A stretch of DNA of 64,000 nucleotides from Henningerozyma blattae CBS 6284 (GCF_000315915.1 NC_020186.1:2108001-2172000), one strand, 5' to 3'; positions 9,704 to 20,600 are shown, counted from the first letter of the stretch. Numbers and translations: made by a program. The notes: generated by a model from the sequence alone, not told the origin.

Positions 9704-11536
9704 TTAATCAAAATCCACTTTCCAATTCTTGATACAAGAATCCTTCCCCACACTAACAAATGTATCTTTACCATCCCATTTAATAGAATTGATCCCCTCT
9801 TTGTGAGCATTTAAATATTTGATATTTTTCATAGGTCTCTTTACTGAATAAATGATTATATTTGTGTCTAAAGAACCAGTAACCACAAACCCTTCATCAT
9901 CATCATCATCATCATCAGCTCCCTCTTCGGCAGTTAACCAATCGATGTCTGTAATTCTACTGGTATGGAAAGCCCATCTTGAAGTTTTGACATCTCTTGT
10001 TTCCATATCATAAAGAATAATCTTACCCATAACATCACCTACTGCAATAAATTTTTCATTTGGAGAAATTGAAAGATATGAAGAGACATTTGTTGGTGTA
10101 TTTTTCAATAAATGACTAACTGATAAATCAGTAGCATTAAAGATTTCCACATTTTTACTCGATTCATATCCAACAGCAATTAACTTGCTACTAATGGTAA
10201 CACTGGAGCAAGGTTCCTTCAATTGAAGAGAATTCAATTTAGAACCTGTATCACTTTGTAAAACAAGTAATGTGTTATCCATGGTGACAATAGCCAATAT
10301 ACCATCTTTATTACTTGCTGCAATCTTGGGTTGAGATTCAAAATTATAAAGAGTCTTACCATTACGTTTCAAAGTATCATCCCATGAAACACTGGAAAAT
10401 CCATCCGGGTTAGAATTATCAATAGAAATGATTAAATTATTATGTTGATCAAATGATTGTGTTTTAGGAGACCATGACATGATCTTACCATCATATGAAC
10501 CTGTAATTAATGGTGAGACTGCTAATGAAGTAATTGCTTTTTGATGACCTCTAATCTTCTTAACAAGCCTCTCTTGACCAATTTGGAAGAAATTCAAAGT
10601 ACCATCCAATTCCAGTGAAATGATTGTATTATCCTTGGCAACAACAACCCCAACTTGTTGATTATTTAAAGTAGGTTCTGGACTAGTCCATTTTTGTAAA
10701 ACTTTCGATTCATTAACATCCCATAATCTAACTGTTGCATCTGCACTTGCTGTGACGAATTGAGTTGTATTGACCCATGATAATGCAAAGATCCCACCTT
10801 GTACAGGATCGTTTTCATCTTGAATCAATTTAATAAATTCACCTGTCTTACCATTGAAACATGCAATCTTTCTATCTGAACCTACAGAGATGAAGAATTC
10901 ACCTTCATTGGGGGAGAATTTCACATCTCTGATGAATTTCCCATTATCATGATGGGATCTATCACTTGAAGAAAATTTGAAAGGTGGGCCTTCGTAAAAC
11001 ACAACAGAACTATCATCACTCACGGTAACGGCTCTCATTGGTCTTGATTGTTTGAAATGACAAGCATTAATCTTTTGAGAATGGCCCGAGATTTCACCTA
11101 GGGAATTACCTGAATCCCATGAAATGAACGTCCCAAATTTATCACGACCTTCACCAACAATACATAATCTTTTACTTTCGAAATCCCAAGAAATATCGTT
11201 GATTCTACCAGCAAGGACTTGGAATTCAGATTTGATATTGAATTCGATAACATCATTTTCTTTGAACCAACTCCAAACAATAGCTTTACCTGATTCATCA
11301 CCTGAACAAATATATTGAGAATTTGGAGAAAATTTAACCACGGTGACATTCGAAGAACCATGGCCTGTGAATTGAATCACATCGGGGGTTGTAGGGTCCA
11401 ATGATCTAATGAACGCTGATTTCCCTGAAGGGTAAGCGATGGAATTTGTAGATTCATTGTAGGAAAGATGAGTGGTGAAGTTTCTTTCCGTAGAAGGTTG
11501 TGGAGGGATGATTGATTTTAATTGTATCGAGGGCAT
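9704..11536 (-). CDS. AIP1: Actin-interacting protein 1 (WD40)
   Basis: Aip1 works with cofilin to disassemble and cap actin filaments at cortical actin patches. The 610-residue product consists almost wholly of WD-type repeats forming the double beta-propeller of the family (S. cerevisiae Aip1, 615 aa). The N-terminus [20 protein letters not shown] and the C-terminal repeat ending in [13 protein letters not shown] fit the family. A poly-Asp stretch near residue 545 is encoded by a CAT trinucleotide run on the plus strand (9897-9918). The ATG at 11536 is preceded within 20 bp by an unusual tandem leader repeat. Confidence 0.95.
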   Translation of the reverse strand: MPSIQLKSIIPPQPSTERNFTTHLSYNESTNSIAYPSGKSAFIRSLDPTTPDVIQFTGHGSSNVTVVKFSPNSQYICSGDESGKAIVWSWFKENDVIEFNIKSEFQVLAGRINDISWDFESKRLCIVGEGRDKFGTFISWDSGNSLGEISGHSQKINACHFKQSRPMRAVTVSDDSSVVFYEGPPFKFSSSDRSHHDNGKFIRDVKFSPNEGEFFISVGSDRKIACFNGKTGEFIKLIQDENDPVQGGIFALSWVNTTQFVTASADATVRLWDVNESKVLQKWTSPEPTLNNQQVGVVVAKDNTIISLELDGTLNFFQIGQERLVKKIRGHQKAITSLAVSPLITGSYDGKIMSWSPKTQSFDQHNNLIISIDNSNPDGFSSVSWDDTLKRNGKTLYNFESQPKIAASNKDGILAIVTMDNTLLVLQSDTGSKLNSLQLKEPCSSVTISSKLIAVGYESSKNVEIFNATDLSVSHLLKNTPTNVSSYLSISPNEKFIAVGDVMGKIILYDMETRDVKTSRWAFHTSRITDIDWLTAEEGADDDDDDDEGFVVTGSLDTNIIIYSVKRPMKNIKYLNAHKEGINSIKWDGKDTFVSVGKDSCIKNWKVDFD

Positions 11537-11553
11537 TTGTAGCTTGAGTGGGG

Positions 11554-11631
11554 TTGTGTGATTGTGATTGTGTGATTGTGATTGTGATTGTGTGATTGTG
11601 ATTGTGATTGTGTGATTGTGTGATTGTGATT
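11554..11631. repeat. GTGATTGT tandem repeat in the AIP1 5' flank
   Basis: Repeated GTGATTGT/GTGTGATT units (AATCACAC on the AIP1 strand) occupy roughly 18-95 bp upstream of the AIP1 ATG, so they probably lie in its 5' UTR or core promoter. Confidence 0.8.
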
Positions 11632-12136
11632 AATTCAAGTTGAAAAGTAAGGTTATTTGTAAGGTGTGTTTTTTTCCCAATATTAAATTTCATCCACTTC
11701 CGAAAACAAACTCAGGGAAACGACAGGGCAGTGAAAAGGGCAATGCATAGGGCAGTGCATAGGAATACAAAGTTGAGTTGTAAAAACAGAATGGTATCAG
11801 TGGTACTATACAACCATCATCAGGTTTTCAAGATGGGATGTCTGTTACTGGTGTTACAAATTGTAAAAAAGATTCTAATGATATTGCAATTGCAACTGTT
11901 AATTATTGTTTAGTGGTAAATTTTCCCATAATTTAACAATTACGCAAATGTATATGCCAGTAACAAAATTATAAATACAAAGGGAGAAAAGACAAAAATG
12001 TTTAATTAAAAATAAAAGACGATAAATAATTATAGAATGATGAAATGTAAGAGGAATATTATATGCTTAATAAGAAAAGTCAAAAAGAGTATCATATGTA
12101 GTTTGCAACGCGTCGCAGCACACCATTGGTATGCGA
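11632..12136. other. AIP1 upstream region, no gene seen
   Basis: This is ordinary AT-rich sequence with a short GGGCAGTG/GGGCAATGCATAGG repeat near 11725-11762. No supported ORF or RNA gene is present. Confidence 0.55.
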
Positions 12137-12820
12137 TTATTCTAATTCCAAGAAATTAGTCAATGTGGAATCGAAATATTGAATCAATCTTTCATCCAAA
12201 TCTGGATCGAAACCCAGTGGACAAGGACATCCGTAACTGTAATTGAGGTTGTTTCCAGATGCACGCGCACGTGCTCTTGGATCCACGTCCTGCGTTTCTT
12301 TTTCCCGCTGCGTTTCCTTTTCCCGCTGCGTTTCTTTTTCCTTGTCGAAAAATTCGTAGCACGTGCGCGTGTGTGAGCACGTGCTGGACAACGAGACCAG
12401 CTCGTCGATCCCGGCACGTAAATCACAATCGAGATCGGAGCCGAGCTCGGCCCCGAGACTGCCCGTGTCGTCATCGGCCGACACGGCCAGTAACTCGTCC
12501 ACAGAAAAGATCGAAGAACACTCGCTAAGCGCCAGCGCTGCTGGGACTGTTGCATGTGTATGACGTAATTGGGAGTAAGATTGGGATTGTCCTTGCAATT
12601 CCCCTTGCAATTGCAACTGCGTGTCTGCGTCACGTGCGCATGCCCTCTGCAAAAGCCCCCGCAGCCGCGTGGCCACCGAAGGCTTCTTCTTGCACATGCA
12701 CGTGCACACACACGTGATATCACCGTTTGGCCTGAGCTTTTTAGGGGTGGCCCTGTGCGCAGCGAGTTTCCTAACCGAGTGCAGTGGTGAGTGCTGCAGG
12801 GATGTCTGCGGGCCGTACAT
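12137..12820 (-). CDS. Orphan GC-rich ORF of uncertain coding status
   Basis: This 227-codon frame starts MYGPQTSLQHSPLHSVRKL and ends FDSTLTNFLELE. I do not recognise it. The middle contains SSIFSVDELLAVSADDDTG, an acidic helix-like segment. An EKETQR repeat is encoded by an 18 bp minisatellite (12295-12342). The N-terminal half is Cys/Arg-rich (CVCTCMCKKK). The sequence is GC-rich, so long frames also exist in other registers. The acidic, ordered C-terminus is the best argument for coding. Six CACGTG boxes inside it argue for a regulatory role instead, or as well. It could be a fast-evolving regulator or simply a GC island. Confidence 0.35.
   Translation of the reverse strand: MYGPQTSLQHSPLHSVRKLAAHRATPKKLRPNGDITCVCTCMCKKKPSVATRLRGLLQRACARDADTQLQLQGELQGQSQSYSQLRHTHATVPAALALSECSSIFSVDELLAVSADDDTGSLGAELGSDLDCDLRAGIDELVSLSSTCSHTRTCYEFFDKEKETQREKETQREKETQDVDPRARARASGNNLNYSYGCPCPLGFDPDLDERLIQYFDSTLTNFLELE
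12268..12716. promoter_or_regulatory. Cluster of six CACGTG E-boxes
   Basis: CACGTG occurs at 12268-12273, 12360-12365, 12378-12383, 12631-12636, 12699-12704 and 12711-12716. In yeast this is the core site of Cbf1, Pho4, Tye7 and Ino2/4. The density is far above chance. The cluster lies upstream of AIP1 and inside the orphan GC-rich ORF. Confidence 0.5.
12295..12342. repeat. 18 bp minisatellite (TTTCTTTTTCCCGCTGCG)
   Basis: About 2.7 near-identical units are present. Read on the minus strand in the orphan ORF they encode the KEKETQR repeat. Confidence 0.7.
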
Positions 12821-13101
12821 TGTGTGCTGAATCTGTTGTTAATGTTTGACAATACGAGGAGGCCCTCGAGGACTGCCCTCAAGGACTGAGACTTTTTTTT
12901 TCAAGCTCTCTTAAATAGCCTTTGTGAGATGGGACAAAAAAATAATAAAATAATAATTAAGTTGGTACCCAGTTGGTACTCAGTTGGAGCCACGGGGTTA
13001 CCCTGTACATCTGTGCACCGCTATGATTTCAGTAGAAAAAAATAGAAAATAAAATCATATTTTGTGCCGAGGCCGAAACCTAAGCCGAAAGTGAAGCTAA
13101 A

Positions 13102-13134
13102 ATCGATACGACAAATCGATACGACAAATCGATA
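13102..13134. repeat. ATCGATACGACAA tandem repeat
   Basis: Two and a half units of 13 bp, followed by degenerate GATAC-containing copies to about 13170. Confidence 0.7.
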
Positions 13135-13308
13135 CACTACGATAATTTGATACGCCGATTTGATACGATCTGTAAAAGCCGCGCGGAAGCAATGCGGAAA
13201 AGCCGTGGTGTCACAGACAGCCGTGCTAAGCCCGTTTGAGTGAAAAAATACTGGAAACTGGAAACTGGAGGCTGAAAAATATAATGGTCCAACAAAATTG
13301 CTTGTAGT

Positions 13309-13337
13309 ATTGCTATTGCTATTGCTATTGCTATTGC
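13309..13337. repeat. TATTGC hexanucleotide run
   Basis: Nearly five perfect copies of TATTGC (CTATTG in other phase). Confidence 0.8.
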
Positions 13338-13655
13338 TTTTCCCACGGCTTGTTTTCTCGACCGACCCGGGATCCGCGGAATGTGCGGATCGGCATTCCC
13401 CCACACAAGAACTTCCTAATGCGGAAACACATACGGCTGGCGGCGTGAGATTTCTGTGGCAAAAGAAATGCAGCTCGGGAAAATGCCAATAGGGAAAATT
13501 CAATTAGGGAAATGCTATTACGATTAGGGGCCTATATAGTAAGGACCGATTGGGAATGATCAGATAGGGAATGGATGGGTGTGCCGTCCCGAAAGGGTAA
13601 GCGCGGTGGGGTGGAGTGGTTTTCCAAGAAAAACAGAATTTTGCAAAAATAAAAT

Positions 13656-13727
13656 CTCCTCGACGGGGAATTGAACCCCGATCTGGCACGCGACAAGCGC
13701 CCATTCTAACCATTAAACTATCGGGGA
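13656..13727 (-). tRNA. tRNA-Asp (anticodon GTC)
   Basis: The 72-nt gene reads on the minus strand from TCCCCGATAGTTTAATGG through the anticodon loop CTTGTCGC to the T-arm CGGGGTTCAATTCCCCG and discriminator G. It has no intron. It matches S. cerevisiae tRNA-Asp(GUC) at nearly every internal position. A Pol III T-run follows directly (ATTTTATTTTT on the minus strand). The acceptor stem (TCCCCGA with TCGAGGA) contains one C-A mismatch at pair 4-69, where S. cerevisiae has G-C. Confidence 0.95.
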
Positions 13728-13951
13728 TACTATTTGTCGAGGGGGAGCGATGGGAATATAATGAGAGGGGCAGTGCAATAGCATGTGCCATGTGGAAACT
13801 GACCATTTATTTTGCTATTTTTTTTTCTTTTTTTCTGTTTAATCTAGTATTTCATTTAAATAATAATAATAATAGGTAATACTGAAAAAAAAGAAAAGGC
13901 AAAAAGAGAGCGAGACACAGAGAGAGTCACACACACACACACAATTTAAAA

Positions 13952-14598
13952 ATGTTTCAATTAAGTTTGAATAAAAACTTGGAATCAGATTTGATTCAAT
14001 TGATTAAAGATGAAAAAAATTTCACCCCAACTTCATCTCTTTCAATAGACAAAATCAAATCAATCATCAATACAAAAAAAATCTCTCCCAATGATTTATT
14101 ATTAATTTATAAAAATTATCTAACCCGCCGAAATGATAAACACAACTGTATTAAAGATTATCTAACAAACACGCATTTCGTTTCTCAATCTCCAAAAAAA
14201 ATCCCAGGTGCAAATTATACGCCTGAATTCAAAAATCAATTAAATCTTTTGAAATTACAATTGGAGGAAAATGAATATCAAAATATGGTTCGTAAAAATA
14301 ACCTACATAATGCCAATGACAACAACACTCAATCCCTAGCTCAAATCAATAGAGAGATCAAAGAACAAGTCACCACAATCTTCAACATCCTTGTCAGTTG
14401 TTTGTCTGTTGTCGTGGCAATTTGGTATTGGACGTCAAATATTCAACTCGAAATTAGAGTCTTGTTATGTTTGTTTTTCGGTATATTAGTATTGATAGCT
14501 GATATCGTGGTATATAATAGTTATTTAAGAAAAATTGATGAAGCTAAATTTAAAGAAAAAAATAAAATTGAAAAAAAAAAATTATTCAAAAATTGTGA
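13952..14598 (+). CDS. VPH2: V-ATPase assembly factor Vph2/Vma12 (one-base frameshift near the C-terminus)
   Basis: Vph2 is an ER membrane protein that, with Vma21 and Vma22, assembles the Vo sector of the vacuolar H+-ATPase. The protein has the family N-terminus (MFQLSLNKNL), the conserved block INREIKEQVTTIFNILV, and two membrane segments at about 143-165 and 170-192 with CLFFGILVLIADIVVYNSYL. As printed, the frame runs on to 14671 with a Pro/Ser-rich tail unlike the family. The A-run at 14571-14581 is 11 long. With one more A the end becomes IEKKKIIQKL and stops at TGA 14596-14598, giving exactly 215 residues, the S. cerevisiae length. I therefore place the true end at 14598. In S. cerevisiae VPH2 neighbours OAC1, as here apart from SRT1. 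Confidence 0.92.
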
Positions 14599-14651
14599 AT
14601 TGCTCCTCTCCTTCTCTCCCCCCCCCTCTCCTTGCACATGGCAATACGGTT

Positions 14652-15680
14652 TCACTCAGAACTCCCCGTAATAGAAATACTCTTTGGTGGGGGAGGCAAG
14701 TCATTGAGATTGATTCCCTTTTTCTTGGTGAACGAAATGGTAGTATCATTATTCATCGCATGCGAATAAAATCTGGAAATCGAGGTGAAAAATGACCAAT
14801 TCAATAAGATTAAAAATAATTGGAAAAAATTGAAATCAGGCCATAAATATTTAGAAAAATAAATAGAACTATTATTATGTGTTTGCCACAACATATAATC
14901 ACTTAATCGACGATGTCCACTCGTACGAATCAAAATGTCACATTCATTAGAAAAATCCTTTAAATACATCGATTTGGTGAAACTTTCCACATTGATCGTG
15001 GAACTATCAGTGGTTGTTTGTACCGTTTTATTAATGGTATTATATATATCATCTCTCGATGTATATGGCATACAAACATATACTGTGAATTGAGTGGATT
15101 TATCCTCTTTAGAATTATCACATTTTTCATTTAAATTTTGAATTTTCACTTGTAATTCTTCCGATAATAATTTAACATTCCCCACAATCTTTAAATTAGC
15201 TCCATACAATTGGTCGCTAATATCATTGGATCTCTTTAAAAACTCGTCAATCTTATTATTGAATAATTTAATTAAAAGATCAATTTCATTCTTTGGTCGA
15301 TTAAAATTCTCAATAGAAAATGCATATGTAGATACACAATTAATCCCAACTTTTTTACAGAAATATAATAATGATAGAAGTCGAATCCCACCAGCCTCAT
15401 GACCTTTCTTTAAGGGTAAATTATTGGATTTAGCATACCTTCTATTACCATCCATAATAAATGATACATGCTCTGGAATAGGTCCTAATTTCAAAATATT
15501 AATTAAAACAGTTTGAAATCTAGAATGGATCGTCAAAAAAATCGACGATTTTTTAACAGGCCCTATTATGACTTGATTATATTTAAATAATAATAAATGA
15601 ATGTTGGTATCAATATTTTGTTGTATTGCAATTATTGTATCAATAATATTCTTTATTAATTGTCTTAAAAATAAAATCAT
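14652..15680 (-). CDS. SRT1: Cis-prenyltransferase Srt1 (dehydrodolichyl diphosphate synthase)
   Basis: Srt1 condenses isopentenyl diphosphates onto farnesyl diphosphate to make long polyprenols in lipid droplets, and is linked to spore-wall chitin synthesis. The 342-residue protein has the catalytic Asp motif VSFIMDGNRRYAKS (Asp77), the KKGHEAGG loop, AFSIENFNRP, and the C-terminal LIRTSGHRRLSDYMLWQ signature that binds IPP. The tail NDLPPPPKSISITGSSE resembles the Srt1 tail and not Rer2. S. cerevisiae Srt1 has 343 residues. In S. cerevisiae SRT1 lies beside YMR102C. Here it is inserted between VPH2 and OAC1, which S. cerevisiae keeps on the sister chromosome. Confidence 0.94.
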   Translation of the reverse strand: MILFLRQLIKNIIDTIIAIQQNIDTNIHLLLFKYNQVIIGPVKKSSIFLTIHSRFQTVLINILKLGPIPEHVSFIMDGNRRYAKSNNLPLKKGHEAGGIRLLSLLYFCKKVGINCVSTYAFSIENFNRPKNEIDLLIKLFNNKIDEFLKRSNDISDQLYGANLKIVGNVKLLSEELQVKIQNLNEKCDNSKEDKSTQFTVYVCMPYTSRDDIYNTINKTVQTTTDSSTINVESFTKSMYLKDFSNECDILIRTSGHRRLSDYMLWQTHNNSSIYFSKYLWPDFNFFQLFLILLNWSFFTSISRFYSHAMNNDTTISFTKKKGINLNDLPPPPKSISITGSSE

Positions 15681-16129
15681 TTTTATTTACCTTGATGCAT
15701 TAAATTAGATAAAAATATTGTCTTTTTAACTTCTAAATCAATTCGAAATCAATTCCTTTATATACATTTGCAAATCCTCAAGTAAATCTCTTGACCTTAC
15801 TAAAAGAGAATCTTCAAAACTCCGAATATCCGTCGTCAGCATATTCAGGTAGCGCCTTTTACATACGCTCGAGGATTTCTTTTTTCAGGGTTTTGTTTAA
15901 AAAAAAAATTATGCTATTAGAATATATATATATATATATGTATTTAAGTTGAATATATTTTTTAGGTTTAATTTTTTTAATTTGTCTTTCCCAATATATA
16001 AATATAATAATATTGGATTGTCTATCTATAAATATTTTTATTTTTATTTTTTTCTTTTTGATTTGTCTTTTTGATTTGTCTTTTTTTTGCTTTTATTATA
16101 TTTTTTTATGTTTTTTTATTTTTGGAAAA
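15681..16129. other. SRT1 promoter and OAC1 3' flank
   Basis: AT-rich, with a TA-run at 15920-15940 and T-runs at 16000-16130. No gene is seen. Confidence 0.6.
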
Positions 16130-17131
16130 TTATGCAATGTCAGTTGAGTTGACTTTGATATTTGATGGTGTAATAATTGCTAAAGGTTCTGCAGCTTCAA
16201 ATTTAGAAGATTTATGAATTTTATTTTCAAAAGTTCCAATATAACGTTTTGTTTGTTCCAAAAATACCAAACATAGAACTGTATGAGGTGCAATCCTTAA
16301 TAATTGAGCTTCAATACCTTTAAATAATGCCATAGGTCCCTCATGTGTAATAATATTTGCCATACATGCGATCATCCCACCTTTACTACTACCAGGATGA
16401 GCTACCATATGAGTTAATACAACATCCCAAGGGTTAATGGCAAACCCAACTGCCAAACCAGCAATGGCACTAGAAAGAAAATGTAAAGGTATACTATCTT
16501 TCCAACCATATTTATTACTAAACCATCCTTTAACAGCAAAATATGCAGGTTGTTGAACACATGAACCAGCAGTACATCTAACCATACCTACATTAACACC
16601 TCTCCATAACCCAGTAATACCTCTTGCTGCATATACATTTTTAAGTACAACCCATGCTCCACCTTTATGTGTAGATTTTGTTCCTGAATGTAATGCTTGC
16701 GCTTGTAATCTAGTCTTGGCAAGTTGTAAAGGAGCTCCAAAAAATGCACCTGCAGAGCCTACAATAGCACCTGCTACCATAGCTGGTACTTCCTGTGCAA
16801 CAGGCCCATATAGCCCTAACCTTATACCATTCATACTTAATTGGTATAAATATGCGGCAATCAAACCCCTTTGAACAGCTCTCATACCACCTGCTTTCCA
16901 AGTGTCGCTCATTACTTTAATAGGATTTCGAGAAATGACTTGAACACTATTATTGACAGCACTTTGTAAAACTTTAGCTCCTGAATGTGTATGTTTAGAA
17001 GCAAGTTGCATCTTTGTCTTCACCACTTCAATAGGATTTGTCAATGTAACAGCTATACATGCTGCTAAACCACCTGCCATGAAAGATCCCACATTACTGA
17101 TCTCTATTTTTTCGTTGCCATTATTTTTCAT
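16130..17131 (-). CDS. OAC1: Mitochondrial oxaloacetate/sulfate carrier Oac1
   Basis: This mitochondrial carrier family protein (333 aa; S. cerevisiae Oac1 324 aa) carries oxaloacetate, sulfate and alpha-isopropylmalate across the inner membrane. Three tandem repeats are visible, with signatures at about residue 32 (NPIEVVKTKM), 133 (APLQLAKTRLQ) and 232 (NPWDVVLTHM). The third lacks the usual Lys/Arg, as in Oac1. FGSFVAGGLAACIAVT of the yeast protein is preserved almost unchanged at the N-terminus (GSFMAGGLAACIAVT). The second third (about 95-150) is more diverged than expected. VPH2/OAC1/DGR2 adjacency is the S. cerevisiae order. Confidence 0.88.
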   Translation of the reverse strand: MKNNGNEKIEISNVGSFMAGGLAACIAVTLTNPIEVVKTKMQLASKHTHSGAKVLQSAVNNSVQVISRNPIKVMSDTWKAGGMRAVQRGLIAAYLYQLSMNGIRLGLYGPVAQEVPAMVAGAIVGSAGAFFGAPLQLAKTRLQAQALHSGTKSTHKGGAWVVLKNVYAARGITGLWRGVNVGMVRCTAGSCVQQPAYFAVKGWFSNKYGWKDSIPLHFLSSAIAGLAVGFAINPWDVVLTHMVAHPGSSKGGMIACMANIITHEGPMALFKGIEAQLLRIAPHTVLCLVFLEQTKRYIGTFENKIHKSSKFEAAEPLAIITPSNIKVNSTDIA

Positions 17132-17686
17132 TTTCTATGAAACTGATTAACACTTTTAAATTTCGATTGTTATTACTATTATTTTTTTTATTGTTGCATT
17201 ACTGGAAGTGAATGCAGTTAATCATATCCACGTATAAATGTTTAAATAAAATGCATATTTTTTTATTTTTATATATATTCATAATATATATATATATATT
17301 TATATATACACGTAAATGCATGCTTTAAATATGTATCTTATACGTCATCTTGTTTACTCCAAAATTATGGAAAGGGATTCACGACGCTTTTGAATTTTTT
17401 TTTTTAATGCTGATGTGTGTGAGTCGTCCTGGCCGGTTTCGCTCTTATAAATTTTTTTCCCGCTCGAATGTATCGATAATACTTACTTAGTTGGTTAAAC
17501 TTTTAAATTTTACGAAAAACCCCCATCAAATGACTGCCTAGAATTGGCCACTGTTTCGGTAATATTCATTCTAAGTGGATTATACCTTAGAAATATCTTA
17601 CTAAAGTGAGAAATAATTGGATCTATTTTAAACTTATCTTAAATAACCATTTTTTGATTTTTAAATTAATCCAATTAAATTTTAAG
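17132..17686. other. OAC1 promoter region
   Basis: AT-rich with TA-runs at 17269-17310. No ORF or RNA gene is seen. Confidence 0.6.
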
Positions 17687-20600
17687 CTAACGTAATTTAT
17701 TAAGAATTGTTCCACAATCAATACAGTAATAACCTGTTTTATTGTTTGGCAACTTACGAAACTTAGTACCATCACAAACAGTACATTGAAGCTTGGGTAA
17801 TGGGCTGATTGTAATCCCTTCATCATTTACAATGATATTAGTATTCGTAACTCCATTTGTGGTAGATTTTGATCTTGCTGTTGGGCTTACCGTTTTACTT
17901 GTATTATTATACGTGTTTGTAACAACTACTTCCGAATTAACGGGAGTAAGGGATATTAAGCTAGAATTGGGATTAGCAACTGATATCAAACTCTCTGATC
18001 TTTTGATAGTACTGCTATTAGTAATGCTTCCTTGATTATTTAATTCATTACCATTTATATTCGTGGTACTTTTAGTCCCATTTAGTTTAGGTCTAGAAGA
18101 AACTCCCATTTGATCTGAAAATATCGCAGATTTAGAATGTGCGCTTCTGTACGGCGATCCTCTTAGAGATAACGGAATATTGGATCCTGAATTATTGGGA
18201 TTATTCACAGGACTGCTATTACTACTAGTACTTACAAGAGAATCAGAACTGCTACTAAATTTGAGATTTTTCCTTAAAGTTGAACCGTTTCTAATAATAT
18301 CACATGCTATGCATTGCTTTTGTTGTGGTGTTTGTGATTTCCCTGACTGTGGAATATGATTTGGAGTCGAAGATTGAGCTTTAACTTGTTGTTGTAGTGT
18401 ATGCAAATGTTGCTGATGAATCTTGTAATTATGTAAATGTTCCAAAATGATTTTTCTTATTGAATCTGGCATATCTGCTCTAAAAATACGTATATTTCCT
18501 TGATTATCAGTAGTAATTAAGATATCTCCAATAATATCTTTCATATTTGGCAAATTACCTTGATTTACCTTAGTTGTACCATTAAATATAGTGCTATGCT
18601 GACCATTACTATTCTTATTGCTATTATTTTGATGATGATTACTACCAGTACGATGGCTATTACTACTACTATGATGACTGCGATGACTATCATGGTTTAA
18701 ATCATCATCAGGAGTACCGTATTTTAAACTATCTTTATAGTATTTCGAATATAATTCACATATTAAATCATTTGATAAACTTAGTCTCTTACAAGCCCCA
18801 CTTGGAGCTAAGACAGCTGTAGTTACTGGTGATTGATGTGCTTTGAATGTAACATATGAACTATTCCGGAGAGCTTGACCGTTATTTATGATAGGTAATA
18901 TTTTTAAGGGGTTTGGTAAATGACGGTTACGAGATGGAGATTCACTATTAGAATCGCTACCATGACTTTTACTTTTTCTTAGTAATAAAGATTTCAAACT
19001 CCTTGATCTTGTCAAAGTATTTTTTTTCTTAGAATCTACATGTGCTTGCTTTTCCATTTGCTGCTGTTGCTGTTGCTGTTGTTGTAATTGATGTGTTTGT
19101 TGAAGATTCCTTTGCATAGATTGTAATTTCCATCCATAAACAGAATTATCATTACTACCACATATTACTAAAGGGGGCAAGTTTTCTGTATTCACTAACA
19201 AGAATGGCCTATTTTGCGATGCTGAAGTGTTATTGAAACCTTTTAAAACTTCCATCAATTTTAATGAGTTTAAATCAAACAATCGTATTCTTGAATCATT
19301 TGAAGTAACCAATAACTTGAGATTTAAACTTTTTATATCTTTTTTACTACTTTGATTATCTACGTTGGAAGAATCTTTCAAAGTTGAAGTTCTATCGTCA
19401 TTAGTATTTATAAATTCACTAAAACATTGGACATCAGTTATTCTTGGACCACTATGACTATTTAAATCAAGTTTAAATTTCCGTTGCAAATTAGGATCTG
19501 AATTATTATTAAGATTCAGCAAAGTATCCATACTAAATAAAGATTTATCATGAGTTTGTTTATCAGTGATGTGGAAAGTAGCAATTAAACGTAATCCGTT
19601 TGTCCAAAGTATATGGATAAACCCATTAAAAGTTGATATAATAGTTAGTTTCCCATCTTTATCAGGCGAAATTGCTATAGAGGTAATTAAATCTTGTGCA
19701 TTAAATTGGAAAGTTACTTCATTTTCAATAATTGACCAGAATCTAACAACATGATCTAAACATCCCGATATAAAAAATCTATCATCATTTGGACAAAATT
19801 TAACACTTGTAACAAAGTCTGGGTGCTTGAATGTCTTTAAAGAATTAGATCTATTCATATGCCATATTTTTACAGTTTTATCCATTGATGCACTCAATAA
19901 AAAATTATTTTTAGACCAATCGGAATCCAAAATATCTCTTAAGTGTTCACTATATATTTTAAATGGTAAAGGGTGGAATACTGGAGCATAAAGATTATTA
20001 GTTGTTTTTGCTACTTCATCATTTGGATTATTTGTTAAATTATCAATATTTGAATTATTATTTATTAGGTCATCAATTCCTGTTGAGTTTTTGTTACCAT
20101 TATTATTTTGTATGTTAGAATTTGTATCAGTATTTGAATTTGAATGAGAATTTGTAGAGTTATTATTTGTGTTTGTATTAAATAAAGTATTTGAACTTGT
20201 ATTACTTAATGAAAGCTCCATTTTTAATGTACTTTGAATACCTAGACCTAATGCTTTGGTTGTTGAAGATGGGTTATTATTACTAGTGGTAACATTGCTA
20301 TTATTATTGTTATTATTGCTATTATTATTATTTAGAAGCGTTGAACCACTAGAGGTTTCAATTGAAGTCAATAAATCCATTTCCAATCTTTCCACTGGAG
20401 ATCCAACAACTTTCCAAATTTTAATAACACCATTTTTACCACATGTCGAGAGAAACTTTCCATCTAAACTAAATTTTGTCGACCAAATTGCATTAATTGG
20501 GCTTTCTGAATTAACAGTTGCCATGGAATTACCTCTTTTTCGTTTTGATGGCGTATTATTTGATGCACTACGGGTTGGCGAAAGATTATTATTACTAAAA

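Larger units (their letters stand above)
12821..13655. other. Repeat-bearing region between the orphan ORF and tRNA-Asp
   Basis: It contains GTTGGTACCCAGTTGGTACTC direct repeats (12961-12985), a 13 bp tandem repeat ATCGATACGACAA (13102-13134) and a TATTGC hexamer run (13309-13337). A moderately GC-rich patch lies at 13150-13470. Open frames here have no protein-like composition, and I call none of them. Confidence 0.5.

Noticed and set aside
12184..12882. Alternative 232-codon minus-strand frame overlapping the orphan ORF
   Set aside because: Only one of the overlapping frames can be coding. This one is dominated by Arg/Cys/Ser and ends in translated AT-rich sequence, so it is less protein-like.
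13021..13503. 160-codon minus-strand frame
   Set aside because: It includes translation of the TATTGC hexamer run (SNSNSN) and simple Phe/Gly sequence, with no domain or homologue.
14652..14671. 20 bp convergent overlap of the VPH2 and SRT1 coding regions
   Set aside because: The overlap exists only because of the frameshift at the A-run 14571-14581. The orthologue-length VPH2 ends at 14598.
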